64,000 bases of DNA, from the NCBI GenBank assembly GCA_963816685.1, contig CAWFMB010000014.1:124001-188000 (forward strand). The letters are read 5' to 3'. Origin of the DNA: CAVYUC01 sp963816685 (GTDB lineage: Bacteria > Bacteroidota > Bacteroidia > Bacteroidales > Prolixibacteraceae). The position numbers were made by a program, and so were the translations under genes. The notes beneath the pieces were generated by a model. It saw only the letters and a list, made by a program, of their open reading frames with translations. It was not told the origin of the DNA and made no database searches. Shown piece after piece: positions 8,303 to 17,173 of the stretch; position 1 is the stretch's first letter; every line of letters begins with the position of its first letter.

Positions 8303-9142
8303 TCAATTCAAAACAATATTGTCTATTAATCTCACCTTTTCGCAATGTACTGCAGCGCAGGCTACTTTTGTACCTTCATTGTTCCGGCTTTCCACCGGTT
8401 GAAGAGTTTTATCATCCACAATTTCAATATATTCAACAGTCAGGAACGGGTTATTGTTGATTTCTTCGGCTATCCATTCCCTGAGTTCTTTTACGGGTTT
8501 TGACCCGTATTGTTTTTTTGCTTCAGTCAGAGTTTTAAAGATTACTGAGGCATTTTCCCGCTCTTCAGCGTTTAGCAATTCGTTTCTTGAACTCATGGCC
8601 AGTCCGTTTTTCTCCCGGATAATCGGGCACGAAACAATTTCAACCGGCAGATTCAACTGTTTTACCATACTTTTTATAACTACAAGTTGCTGAAAATCTT
8701 TCAACCCAAAATACGCTTTATCGGGAAGAACAATATCAAATAACTTACTGACTACCTGCGCCACTCCGTTAAAATGGCCTGGCCGGTGCTTTCCTTCCAT
8801 TACTGTTTCCAGAGAGCCGAAATCAAACTTTCGGGTATCAGGTTCGGGGTACATATCTTCAACTTCAGGAGCAAAAACAATGTCGCAACCGGAAGGTTCA
8901 AGCATTTTTAAATCGGCTTCCAGGTTGCGGGGATAACGTTTTAAATCATTGGGATCATTAAACTGGGTAGGATTTACAAAAATACTGACTACAACAGATT
9001 TATTTTCAGCAGTTGCCTTATTAACCAGCGATAAATGTCCCTGATGCAATGCTCCCATTGTTGGCACCAAACCAATCGGTCTTTTTGCCCCTCGATTTAC
9101 TAATTGTTTCTGAAGTTCTGCTTTTGTTCTAACCAGGATCAT
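8303..9142 (-). CDS. panC: Pantothenate synthetase
   Basis: A 280-residue enzyme joining pantoate and beta-alanine with ATP. The HxGH motif is in MGALHQGHLSLV, then SIFVNPTQF and the KMSKS-like SSRNELL segment. The start is the ATG at 9142 (MILVRTKAEL); the longer frame to 9187 has no family similarity and would run through a -7-like box. First gene of the panC-panD unit. Its start region is divergent from the glycogen synthase gene, with both promoters in a 150-base interval. Confidence 0.97.
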   Translation of the reverse strand: MILVRTKAELQKQLVNRGAKRPIGLVPTMGALHQGHLSLVNKATAENKSVVVSIFVNPTQFNDPNDLKRYPRNLEADLKMLEPSGCDIVFAPEVEDMYPEPDTRKFDFGSLETVMEGKHRPGHFNGVAQVVSKLFDIVLPDKAYFGLKDFQQLVVIKSMVKQLNLPVEIVSCPIIREKNGLAMSSRNELLNAEERENASVIFKTLTEAKKQYGSKPVKELREWIAEEINNNPFLTVEYIEIVDDKTLQPVESRNNEGTKVACAAVHCEKVRLIDNIVLN

Positions 9143-9162
9143 TGCCTGTAAATTTAACGGTG

Positions 9163-9170
9163 CAAAGTAA
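9163..9170 (-). promoter_or_regulatory. Probable -7 box of panCD
   Basis: Minus strand TTACTTTG, one mismatch from TAnnTTTG, 20 bases before the panC ATG. It supports the short start. Confidence 0.4.
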
Positions 9171-9232
9171 ATAAAATTAATTTTCAATTCAGCAAAGGAT
9201 AGCTTGCGGATTCTTAAGCTAAATGCCTTAAA

Positions 9233-9263
9233 TTGAATATTACCGATATTTTTATTACCTTTG
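9233..9263 (+). promoter_or_regulatory. Bacteroidota promoter of the glycogen synthase gene
   Basis: A TTG at 9233-9235 and TACCTTTG at 9256-9263, a perfect TAnnTTTG -7 element, with a 20-base spacer. Transcription would start near 9270, so the in-frame codon at 9261 cannot be the start. Confidence 0.65.
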
Positions 9264-9293
9264 CGGCCTGTTATTAACTGCGTTCACAGGTCA

Positions 9294-10097
9294 ATGGAAA
9301 AGAAAAAGATCCTTTATATTTCACAGGAAATTACCCCATATTTACCCGAATCTGAGATGTCGGAAATAGGCCGTTACCTCCCCCAGGGTATTCAGGAGAG
9401 AGGCCGGGAAATCAGGACTTTTATGCCCCGGTACGGCAGTGTAAACGAAAGAAGGAACCAACTTCACGAAGTTATCCGGCTTTCAGGAATGAACCTTGTA
9501 ATTGATGATACCGATCATCCGCTGATAATAAAGGTGGCCTCCATTCAGGCTGCGAGGATGCAGGTTTATTTCATTGACAATGAAGATTATTTTCACCGTA
9601 AAAATGTTGTTGCCAATTCGAAGGGGATTGAATTTGAAGACAATGATGAAAGGGCTTTGTTTTTTGCCCGCGGTGTTTTGGAAACAGTTATCAAACTGAG
9701 ATGGGCTCCCGATTTAATTCATTGCCATGGCTGGTTAACGGCGCTTGTTCCTTTGTTTATTAAGAAATACTATTATAATGATCCATTATTTGGGAATTCG
9801 AAAGTGATTTATTCTGTTTATAATGATGATTTTAATAAAACATTAAATCCTGAATTCAAAAATAAGGTACAGCTCGATGGAATTACTGCGGATGATGTTG
9901 CTCCTCTTGAAGATCCGAATTTTGTAAATTTAAGTAAACTTGCCATTAATTATTCAGATGCAATTATCCAGGGTACTGCAGAAATTAATGAGGAAGTAGA
10001 AAAATATATTCATGCTTCAGATAAATTATTTCTGGAACATCAGCCCAAAGATACCTATATTGATGCATACAACGCATTATATGAAAAGGTTTGGTAG
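9294..10097 (+). CDS. Glycogen/starch synthase-like GT5 catalytic-domain protein (short form)
   Basis: A 267-residue protein similar to the N-terminal half of GT5 glycogen synthases: KILYISQEITPY opens a Rossmann strand, with RYLPQGIQERG, then YFIDNEDYF, DDERALFFARG and PDLIHCHGWLTAL, the last being the classic DxxHxHDW-like region. The C-terminal GT-B half with the donor site is missing, and the end is a normal stop rather than a frameshift. Such short forms are common in Bacteroidota beside panC; whether they elongate glucan is not known. The start ATG 9294 is set by the promoter at 9233-9263. Confidence 0.82.
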   Translation: MEKKKILYISQEITPYLPESEMSEIGRYLPQGIQERGREIRTFMPRYGSVNERRNQLHEVIRLSGMNLVIDDTDHPLIIKVASIQAARMQVYFIDNEDYFHRKNVVANSKGIEFEDNDERALFFARGVLETVIKLRWAPDLIHCHGWLTALVPLFIKKYYYNDPLFGNSKVIYSVYNDDFNKTLNPEFKNKVQLDGITADDVAPLEDPNFVNLSKLAINYSDAIIQGTAEINEEVEKYIHASDKLFLEHQPKDTYIDAYNALYEKVW

Positions 10098-10234
10098 GAG
10101 TAGTCTGTTAAAAGATCAATTAATTTTATAAAAAAATCAAAATTAAAGGCAATAGCTTAATGCACTCGTGGTTTTTTTATACGTTTGTGCTATACCGGTA
10201 ACCGGAAATTTGAAACATATTAATAAGTGAATTT

Positions 10235-11599
10235 GTGAAAAACCTTTCAGAAATAAAACATCTGCATATATTGGCTTTACTTGTTGTTCTTGCACTTACA
10301 TCGTGCAACGAACCTGGTGATTTGGGCATGGAACTGCTGCCATCAACCGATTTGATTTCGGTAAAAAACCTTGTAGAAAAAAACAGTATTTCATCTTTTA
10401 CACACCGCGAAGATTCAATACGGACAGATGAGCCTTCAATCAGCCTGCTCGGAAGTTTAAATGATCCGGTTTTCGGAGTTACAACCATAAATTTCGCTAC
10501 ACAATTAAGATTGCAGGAATTTCCGGATTTCGGAACTAATCCGGTTGCTGATTCTGTCAGGCTATATTTGTACTATAAGTTGAATTACGGAGATACAGTT
10601 ACTCCTCAACATTTTAAAGTATACGAACTCAATGAATCGTTATATGCCGATACATTGGCATCAAATGGAGCATCATATAATTATCCTTATTACCAGGGGG
10701 TTGATTTAAAAAGTATGGCTTCAGATAATGTTTTAGCTGAGTATGATTTTAATCCCAGACTTGCAATTGATTCAACATCCGGCGATACCTTGTATCGGTT
10801 GCTTACGATTCCTATTGATTTATCTCTTGGTGAAAAATTGATAAGTGCAGATTCAGCAGATGTTGCAAATCCGGATAATTTTCTTGATTATTTCAAGGGA
10901 TTGATGATAGAAAGTGAAAAACAATCCTCGGTTGGAGGTTCTGTTTTAGCGCTTAGAGCACAACCAATTGGTGCTTTCCAGGGTTCGGCACTTGTGGTTT
11001 ATTACAACAATGATGAAAACAAAAATGAAACAACTCCTGATACTATGTTTATGCCCTATGTTATTACTTCATTAAGTGCCAGGGTAAATTCAATTGCACA
11101 CGATTATACTGAAACACCTTTTTACAATGATTTAAATGCGGAAACCAATCCGGATACCCTGATTTATGTTCAGGCCACAGGGGGATTAAAAGCCCGTATT
11201 TTTATTGATGATCTTACTCTGTGGCAGGATTCGGTAAATACTGCAATTAATAAAGCAGAGCTTGTTTTTCAGGTAGATACAATTGCATCGGAAGTTGATA
11301 AATTTCCGCCACCCCGGCAGCTATTATTTACTGTTGCCGATGAAAACGAAAACGAATTTCTCCCTGTTGATTATGGTTTTAATGCAGCATATTATGGCGG
11401 CGTATTACGCAGCGATTATACTTATCATTTTAATATAACCCAGCATCTGCAGCAAATTATTCGTGGTGATATTGAAAATCACGGTTTTTATTTGACAACA
11501 GCATTCAAAAACAGCCAGGCAAACAGGGTGGTTTTAAAAGGCAGCGAAAGCAAGACGGGAATAAAACTTGTAATTACCTATTCAAAATATTCAGAATAA
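10235..11599 (+). CDS. DUF4270 lipoprotein
   Basis: A 454-residue lipoprotein: hydrophobic residues 10-22 then the lipobox ALTSC. The mature part has the DUF4270 pattern, beginning EPGDLGMELLP, with PVFGVTTINFATQLRL and a C-terminal TIKL-like NRVVLKGSESKTGIKLVITY. It is a beta-rich surface or periplasmic protein specific to Bacteroidota, role unknown. The start is a GTG at 10235: the frame has a stop at 10211 and no ATG before it. It follows the glycogen synthase gene, the usual neighbour in this phylum. Confidence 0.85.
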   Translation: MKNLSEIKHLHILALLVVLALTSCNEPGDLGMELLPSTDLISVKNLVEKNSISSFTHREDSIRTDEPSISLLGSLNDPVFGVTTINFATQLRLQEFPDFGTNPVADSVRLYLYYKLNYGDTVTPQHFKVYELNESLYADTLASNGASYNYPYYQGVDLKSMASDNVLAEYDFNPRLAIDSTSGDTLYRLLTIPIDLSLGEKLISADSADVANPDNFLDYFKGLMIESEKQSSVGGSVLALRAQPIGAFQGSALVVYYNNDENKNETTPDTMFMPYVITSLSARVNSIAHDYTETPFYNDLNAETNPDTLIYVQATGGLKARIFIDDLTLWQDSVNTAINKAELVFQVDTIASEVDKFPPPRQLLFTVADENENEFLPVDYGFNAAYYGGVLRSDYTYHFNITQHLQQIIRGDIENHGFYLTTAFKNSQANRVVLKGSESKTGIKLVITYSKYSE

Positions 11600-11619
11600 A
11601 GGTTATTGAGTGAAAATAA

Positions 11620-11650
11620 AAACGGACAGTTTTTTGAAAACTGCCCGTTT
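11620..11650. terminator. Bidirectional terminator between convergent genes
   Basis: A 14-base stem with one mismatch (arms 11620-11633 and 11637-11650, loop TTG) having T-rich flanks on both sides. It serves the DUF4270 gene on plus and the DUF4252 gene on minus. Confidence 0.75.
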
Positions 11651-11668
11651 CTGTTTGATTTGGCTTTT

Positions 11669-12622
11669 TTATTTGGTTTTAATCCGAATACTGGATTTAT
11701 CCGTACTTTTTTCTCCTTTATTTACTTCGATACTTTGAATATTTTCCGGATCAAGTTCTTTAATTTCTTCGGCTTTTACTTTTTTCCCATTAATATAATA
11801 AACAGTATTTGTATCTCCCGGAGGATTGATAAAAATTGGTTGACGTTGATACTTTTCAGCCATTTCACGGTATTTTTCAGCCATAATACGTTGTTTTTCT
11901 TCAATTAACCGGGTCTGATTTTCAAGTTTTTTTCGTTGTTCGGCACTCAAATTATTTTGTCTTTCCTGAAGTTCCCGTTGCATAGCTTCCATTTCCTCCA
12001 TATGTGGTTGCGATAAAAAGACAGCGTCAGGTGAAGCAGATGGGCCAACAAAATATGTTGAATTATTTATTTTGTACAGGTTTTCGAGGCCACGAAGATT
12101 AAGTGCTTTGCTTAATTCCGAGACATTGTTTAAATCAATTTTTCCCTGCAATTCAACAAGATTTGTGGATGTGGGTGTATTGGTTAAAAGTGCAAGTCCT
12201 TCGATATTTTCATTATTTTTTTTCAGGTAAACTTTAATATCCTCACCCATTCGTTTTTCAGTTTTAAACAAGGTATAATCATTCTTTTTGTAATGATTCA
12301 AAAGAATTTCGTGAATCTCTCTGACTTCATTGTTTGAGTTACCTGGTTTAGGGTTTTGAATCCCAACCCCTGTAGCACCAGTAAAGTTGTTTTGAGAAAT
12401 CACGAGGATTTTGTCCAGGTTCTTCAATGCCTGCGAAACTGGTGAATTCTCGTCGATGTTTTTCTTTTTTAGGTATAAATCGAACATATCACTTGTAATC
12501 CGGCTGGCGCTGAAACCATCCACATTGGAATATTTTTCGGTGAGCTGGTCAAACAGGCTGGTTTGGGCCTGCAACTGAAATCCCAATAAACCTGCACATA
12601 TAAGCAGAATAATTTTTTTCAT
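11669..12622 (-). CDS. DUF4252 secreted protein
   Basis: A 317-residue exported protein with signal peptide 1-19 (GFQLQAQ). Residues 20-190 fit DUF4252: SLFDQLTEKYSNVDGFSA, DKILVISQ, then MGEDIKVYLKKNNENIEGLALLT. A charged coiled coil follows (about 205-255, ERQNNLSAEQRKKLEN and on), and the C-terminus ends with an acidic/basic DPENIQSIEVNKGEK motif shared with TonB-plug-like peptidase regions. It follows the anti-sigma-like gene by 11 bases, so it is the third gene of the sigma operon and is plausibly an envelope output or sensor of it. Confidence 0.8.
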   Translation of the reverse strand: MKKIILLICAGLLGFQLQAQTSLFDQLTEKYSNVDGFSASRITSDMFDLYLKKKNIDENSPVSQALKNLDKILVISQNNFTGATGVGIQNPKPGNSNNEVREIHEILLNHYKKNDYTLFKTEKRMGEDIKVYLKKNNENIEGLALLTNTPTSTNLVELQGKIDLNNVSELSKALNLRGLENLYKINNSTYFVGPSASPDAVFLSQPHMEEMEAMQRELQERQNNLSAEQRKKLENQTRLIEEKQRIMAEKYREMAEKYQRQPIFINPPGDTNTVYYINGKKVKAEEIKELDPENIQSIEVNKGEKSTDKSSIRIKTK

Positions 12623-12633
12623 GGCTTTATTAT

Positions 12634-13062
12634 TTAATTTATGATTATTTCAACATTATCATCTACCCACAGCACAAACATCTCATCCGGCTCTTCGGGC
12701 TGAATGCTCTCCGATACCTGAAACATGGCCTGTTCCAACACGAAAAACTGGTTTTCCAATTGTTGGTTCTTTTTATATTGCTCCTGTAAAAAGATACTTA
12801 TAAAAATAAGAAGAACTGCGGCGGCAGAAGAAATGCTATATATCCATCGTTTGAGCATTTTTTTCTTTTTTCGTTCAGATTCCAATCCTTCAAACAGCTC
12901 TTGTTCCAGGTTCTCAGGAATTAATCCTTCTTTTTTAAAATATCCGAAAACATCATTTTCTACCGCAGAAAGGTTACTGTTTTTCAGCTGTTCTTCCTCT
13001 TCAAGCGATGTTTCCCCTTTATAATATTTGCTGAGTAAGTTGTTTTGTGTTTTCATAATCAT
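12634..13062 (-). CDS. Single-pass membrane protein, probable anti-sigma factor
   Basis: A 142-residue protein with an N-terminal acidic helix (SKYYKGETSLEEEEQL), one membrane helix at about 74-92 (SISSAAAVLLIFISIF) and a short periplasmic tail. The layout (N-in, cytoplasmic helix with a YxGETSxEEE motif, single TM) is that of anti-sigma factors beside ECF sigma genes in Bacteroidota. The start overlaps the end of the sigma gene by 44 bases (an ATG at 13056 would shorten this by 6), so translation is coupled. Not a FecR protein: there is no FecR domain. The role is inferred. Confidence 0.65.
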   Translation of the reverse strand: MIMKTQNNLLSKYYKGETSLEEEEQLKNSNLSAVENDVFGYFKKEGLIPENLEQELFEGLESERKKKKMLKRWIYSISSAAAVLLIFISIFLQEQYKKNQQLENQFFVLEQAMFQVSESIQPEEPDEMFVLWVDDNVEIIIN

Positions 13063-13552
13063 AAATTATTTCCACTTCCTTTTTCACTTTCTGCCGGGCT
13101 CTCGACAGAATTACCCTAATATAGGTAACTTCAAGTCCTGTTATTTCATTTATTTCATCGAATGTAAATCCATCAATGTCACGCAACTGAATTACATTTC
13201 TGTAATTTTCAGGTAATTTTTCTATTGCTTTTTTTACGTGTCCTAACTTTTCTTTCCACTCTGTATTTTCACCGTCTGCTTTAAGATTTAATACTTTATA
13301 TTCTTCATTTTTGCGGATTCTGGAAGGCCTCTTTTTTTTCAACAAATCGAAACTGTAATTTTTAGCCACTGTAAAAATGTAGGCATCACTATTGATGCAA
13401 TTTTCCAGTTCTTTTCTTTTGTTCCACAGTTTTATCATAAGATCCTGCAGTGCATCTTTTGTTTCCTCTTCATCTTTTAATATCCTGAACAACATTGGAT
13501 ATAATTTTCTGGAAAACGGAATCACGTTATTTTTAAACTCTTCAGCAGTCAT
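13019..13552 (-). CDS. ECF RNA polymerase sigma factor
   Basis: A 177-residue sigma factor of the ECF group: region 2 with DEEETKDALQDLMIKLWNKR and AYIFTVAKNYSFDLLKKK, region 4 with IEKLPENYRNVIQLRDIDGFTFDEINEITGL and a closing VILSRARQKVKKE. It would direct RNA polymerase to envelope-stress or similar genes. I start it at the ATG 13552 (MTAEEFKNN), because the longer TTG start at 13579 overlaps the promoter. First gene of a three-gene operon with the anti-sigma candidate and DUF4252. Confidence 0.92.
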   Translation of the reverse strand: MTAEEFKNNVIPFSRKLYPMLFRILKDEEETKDALQDLMIKLWNKRKELENCINSDAYIFTVAKNYSFDLLKKKRPSRIRKNEEYKVLNLKADGENTEWKEKLGHVKKAIEKLPENYRNVIQLRDIDGFTFDEINEITGLEVTYIRVILSRARQKVKKEVEIIYDYENTKQLTQQIL

Positions 13553-13576
13553 CTGATTTAATTGACGAGTAGCAAT

Positions 13577-13584
13577 CAAATTTA
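13577..13584 (-). promoter_or_regulatory. -7 promoter box of the sigma operon
   Basis: Minus strand TAAATTTG, a full TAnnTTTG match, 24 bases before the ATG at 13552. The upstream TTG start would lie inside it, so the short start is preferred. Confidence 0.55.
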
Positions 13585-13676
13585 TAACAATAACTTTTGG
13601 TTTTATTTAAATCATGGTGATAAAAACGGGAAAAATTAAATTGAAATTGAAATAAATTGGAACTGATTTAGGTTTG

Positions 13677-14792
13677 TTATTTAGAGTATTTTGAGACCAC
13701 TTTGTTTTTTATTTTACTGAACCAGCCACCACCTGAAGATGTATCTTTTTCATCCAGAACATAACCGAGCGGGTTTAAAACAGGAATGCTGTCGAAAATA
13801 ACTTTTAAAATTCCCATTACCGGGATAGCGATTATCATTCCGACAATTCCCCAAACAAATCCTCCAATAATAACACCAATCAGCGTGAGTGCAGGATTTA
13901 GTTCTACTTTATGACCCACAACATAGGGTTCTAGAATATAACTTTCGATAAACTGCGCGATGAAAAAGACAATGAGTACACCGATAATGGCTGCTAATGT
14001 GCCGTTGGTAAGCAAACTCATCGCAATGGCCAGAAATATGCCAATTACATTTCCAATATAAGGAACCAGACTTAAAATGGCTGCAATAAGCGATACCAGA
14101 ATCGCATGTTTAATTCCGACAATTGTTAATCCTACTGAATATATAACGGACAAAAAAATTATGAGAAGAAACCTGCCAAAAAGATATTGCTGACTTACTT
14201 TGCTAAAATTTTTTAAAATTTTTGAAGCATTTTCCCTGTTTTCCTTTGGGACAAAATTAAGCACAGAATTTTTAAATTTTTTTCGGTAATACAAGAAGAA
14301 AAAAACATAAATAAATACAAGAAGAAAATTACCTGCGCCTGAAATAACTTTAGGAACGGCGGAGGCAATCGCTTGGGAAGTCTGACCTTTTTTGCCGGGT
14401 TTTAAAGCATTTTGAACTTGTTTTTCCTGTTTCTGCTTCGATATGCCGGTTTTTTCCTTGATGTAATTTTCCGCTTTTTCAATTTTCGGTTGCAGTCTTT
14501 CCTTGTATTCGGGCCAATCTTCGGTGATGTTCTGAATTTGTGTTCCGATTACAAAGACTAAACCGATGCAAAAACCAAGAAGCAGAAGATCGGATAAAAA
14601 AACTGACCAGCCTCTTGATAATCCCCAATTGGTTAGTTTCTTTTCAATCGGCATTAAAATCATGGCAAGTAAAATTGATAATGTAAAAGGTATCAGAAAT
14701 TTTTCGGCATGTATTATTGCAAAGAAGAATAAAACAAGTCCGGTAATTATTACGGTAAAATAAAGAAGTAATTCTTTTGCTTGCTTATTCAT
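13677..14792 (-). CDS. AI-2E family transporter
   Basis: A 371-residue polytopic protein of the AI-2E exporter/PerM family (UPF0118): early TM helices (YFTVIITGLVLFFFAII, FTLSILLAMILMPIE), a central cytoplasmic/coiled segment around WPEYKERLQPKIEKAENYI, and the conserved late helices LVPYIGNVIGIFLAI and EPYVVGHKVELNPALTLIGVIIGG. Family members export autoinducer or act as Na+/H+-coupled antiporters; the substrate here is unknown. The start is ATG 14792 (MNKQAKELL); the upstream 28 codons are not family-like. Confidence 0.88.
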   Translation of the reverse strand: MNKQAKELLLYFTVIITGLVLFFFAIIHAEKFLIPFTLSILLAMILMPIEKKLTNWGLSRGWSVFLSDLLLLGFCIGLVFVIGTQIQNITEDWPEYKERLQPKIEKAENYIKEKTGISKQKQEKQVQNALKPGKKGQTSQAIASAVPKVISGAGNFLLVFIYVFFFLYYRKKFKNSVLNFVPKENRENASKILKNFSKVSQQYLFGRFLLIIFLSVIYSVGLTIVGIKHAILVSLIAAILSLVPYIGNVIGIFLAIAMSLLTNGTLAAIIGVLIVFFIAQFIESYILEPYVVGHKVELNPALTLIGVIIGGFVWGIVGMIIAIPVMGILKVIFDSIPVLNPLGYVLDEKDTSSGGGWFSKIKNKVVSKYSK

Positions 14793-15206
14793 GATTTTTG
14801 AATGTTGTTTTAAATATATAGAAAAATTCAAGCCAGTATTTTTTCTCAAAAATGTATATAGAAATACTTTAGCCAAAAAAATATTGGTGGTTGCCTGAAC
14901 AATTGAATTTAAGTTTTAATTTTTTGGGTAATTACCGGCTTAATACTTTGATAATCTCAATGGGAAGGTTTTAACAGCTGTGGAGTTATTGTAACTTTTT
15001 GCGTAATTAATCCACAGTTTTTTAACGGGTCATTTGAAAATAATTTTCATTATTACTTATTCCGGGTTTGTGTTGGGTGTATTAAATCAAGCCTGTCTTC
15101 TGTTTGTAAAAATTTATAATTTTGGTAATGCAATGATTTTAAAAAGGGGTGGCTTTAATTTTGTCTGTGTTTAATCTAGTAATTCACTAATTCCAATGAA
15201 AGCCGC
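14793..15206. other. Spacer between divergent genes, possible hairpin and promoter box
   Basis: No gene found. A CTGTGGA/TCCACAG arm pair at 14978-15017, with a T6 run just after, is a weak hairpin. A TAATTTTG box at 15156-15163 matches the -7 element for the VKOR gene. Otherwise AT-rich and featureless. Confidence 0.35.
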
Positions 15207-16562
15207 ATGGAAAATACAAATGGAAAAGAGAATCTATTAAAGGACAAAGAACAAGTGTTATATCACCGTAGTTACCTTTGGGCTTATTATGCAGTTATTA
15301 TTATCGGGCTTTGGATGATGACAGGAGTGCAACCGATGGGTTACGAGGTGAAAGAAATGATAATCAGCGATGTTGTGAGTGGTTTCATTCTGGTTGTGTT
15401 AGGATTCTTATCATTGAATCCATACCGATACTGGTCGATGTGGGCAGCAGGATTTATGGGTGGCTGGCTATGTATGGCTCCCTTGATTTTTTCGGCAAAA
15501 ACTGCAGTGGCGTACACGCAGGGGACATTAATGGGAACGCTGGTGATGTTTTTTATGCTGGTAATTCCAAATATTCCCGGAATAGTTAAAATACGGCAGA
15601 AAGGTGCTAATCTTCCTGAAGGCTGGTCATACAATCCTTCATCTTGGCCGGAGCGAATTCCGGTTGTAATTCTTGGTTGGCTGGGATTTTTTACGGCAAG
15701 ATATCTCACCGGTTATCAACTTGAGTATTCTGATAATATTTGGGATCCTTTTTTTGGAGACGGTACTAAACAGATTTTAACTTCGAAAGTTTCAGAATCA
15801 TTTCCCGTTTCAGATGCGGGACTTGGAGCTTTTGCCTATATTCTCGATGTTGTAACAGGTTTAGCCGGCCGCACTGCACGCTGGCGTACCATGCCCTGGA
15901 TTGTACTAATTTTTGGTTTTTTAGTTATTCCGTTGGGAATTGTGAGCCTTACATTGGTTATATTACAGCCGGTTGTTGTTGGAGCCTGGTGTACTGCCTG
16001 TCTGCTTTCGGCTTTAATAACCGTCGGGATGATACCATTTACTTTTGACGAAGTGCTTGCTTCTGTGCAGTTTCTTTTGAAAAAGAAGAAGGAAGGAAAA
16101 AGTTTATGGCATGTATTCTGGTTTGGAGGATCTTACGATGAAGGAGAACAAGTAGAATATACCGATCCTGGTCATGAACAGTTTAAAGGAAATATGGCAT
16201 CCCTTTGGAGTGATTTAAAACTCCGGCCCTGGAATTTGTTTGTTGCAGTTGCAATAGGTTTGTGGTTTATGATTTCTCCATCGTTGCTGGGATATTCGGG
16301 TAAACTTGCTGATAGCAACCATTTAGTTGGTGCCGTGGTTGTAGCATTTTCAATCATCTCCATGTCTGAAGTTGTTCGTTCCCTTCGGTTTAGCAATGTT
16401 CTTTTTGCATTGTGGTTGATAACCAGCATCTGGATTTTCAATAATCCAGGCGGGATAACCTTGTGGAGTCAGATTGCAGCAGCAATAATTTTAATTGTTG
16501 TTACATTCCGAAAAGGAATAATAAATGATACGCATGGTGGATTTAATAAATATATTAAGTAA
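15207..16562 (+). CDS. VKOR-like membrane protein flanked by SPW motifs
   Basis: A 451-residue integral membrane protein. Residues 20-130 are four helices of the SPW-repeat type (YWSMWAAGFMGGWLCMAPL), the middle (about 205-295) is a vitamin K epoxide reductase-like helical unit with RWRTMPWIVLIFGFLV and the redox motif GAWCTACLL (CXXC near residue 268), and the C-terminus repeats the SPW pattern (RPWNLFVAVAIGLWFMISPSLLGYS). VKOR homologues exchange disulfides with quinone and oxidise DsbA-like partners; no DsbA gene is adjacent here. The loop Cys pair of classic VKOR is not visible. The role is inferred from the CXXC and fold. Confidence 0.78.
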   Translation: MENTNGKENLLKDKEQVLYHRSYLWAYYAVIIIGLWMMTGVQPMGYEVKEMIISDVVSGFILVVLGFLSLNPYRYWSMWAAGFMGGWLCMAPLIFSAKTAVAYTQGTLMGTLVMFFMLVIPNIPGIVKIRQKGANLPEGWSYNPSSWPERIPVVILGWLGFFTARYLTGYQLEYSDNIWDPFFGDGTKQILTSKVSESFPVSDAGLGAFAYILDVVTGLAGRTARWRTMPWIVLIFGFLVIPLGIVSLTLVILQPVVVGAWCTACLLSALITVGMIPFTFDEVLASVQFLLKKKKEGKSLWHVFWFGGSYDEGEQVEYTDPGHEQFKGNMASLWSDLKLRPWNLFVAVAIGLWFMISPSLLGYSGKLADSNHLVGAVVVAFSIISMSEVVRSLRFSNVLFALWLITSIWIFNNPGGITLWSQIAAAIILIVVTFRKGIINDTHGGFNKYIK

Positions 16563-16618
16563 GAAAGTTGTAATTAATTTTTCTTAACAACAGCTTTTTC
16601 ACTAACAGAATTTACCTG

Positions 16619-17020
16619 TTATTCCAGTTCTTCAATTTTTATAGTTACATCATAATCCGCCAGTTCAATAGTTTCAGTGGAAACAGGATAAGGCGAGACA
16701 CCCACTAATTCGAAAGAAAATCTTGCCAAAGTGTCTTTTGGATGGTCAAATGTATTTAATTCCAGTGTACCGGAAACCGGCGATTCCACTGCAATTTTTA
16801 CTACTGCCTCTCCCTGCCATACACAAACAACATCACTTGGGCACCGGGAATCATTTATTTCAGTTATTTTAAACTGAAGGGAATTTTTATTTGAAAGATA
16901 TTCAGCTCCGGTTTTAAATCTTCCTGTTGTTCCAATTTGAAACGATTCAGGCAGCGATTCCTGGTTGCATGATATCAATACGATCATACAAAAAGTTAAA
17001 AAGGAGATCATTGTTTTCAT
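16619..17020 (-). CDS. Small lipoprotein with SRCPSDVVCVW motif
   Basis: A 133-residue lipoprotein: residues 1-17 hydrophobic, lipobox LISC (Cys18). The mature part has one conserved-looking segment NDSRCPSDVVCVWQGEA with two Cys, probably a disulfide, in a beta-rich protein. I have seen this motif in uncharacterised secreted proteins of several phyla; no function is assigned. It is convergent with the VKOR gene and divergent from dusB. Confidence 0.7.
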   Translation of the reverse strand: MKTMISFLTFCMIVLISCNQESLPESFQIGTTGRFKTGAEYLSNKNSLQFKITEINDSRCPSDVVCVWQGEAVVKIAVESPVSGTLELNTFDHPKDTLARFSFELVGVSPYPVSTETIELADYDVTIKIEELE

Positions 17021-17145
17021 ATCTTCTTCAATTAGTTTATAAAAAGCAACTTATCGATAGATTTATGAATGTTGAAATTGGTTGCGCCGGAAGTAAATAA
17101 AATTTCAGGTACTTCTTTAAATTAGGTGAAATACAGGCGAAAATT

Positions 17146-17153
17146 TAACTTTG
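17146..17153 (+). promoter_or_regulatory. -7 promoter box of dusB
   Basis: TAACTTTG, a full TAnnTTTG match, 20 bases before the dusB ATG. No good -33 TTG. Confidence 0.5.
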
Positions 17154-17173
17154 CAAAACATTTTTAGATAAAT

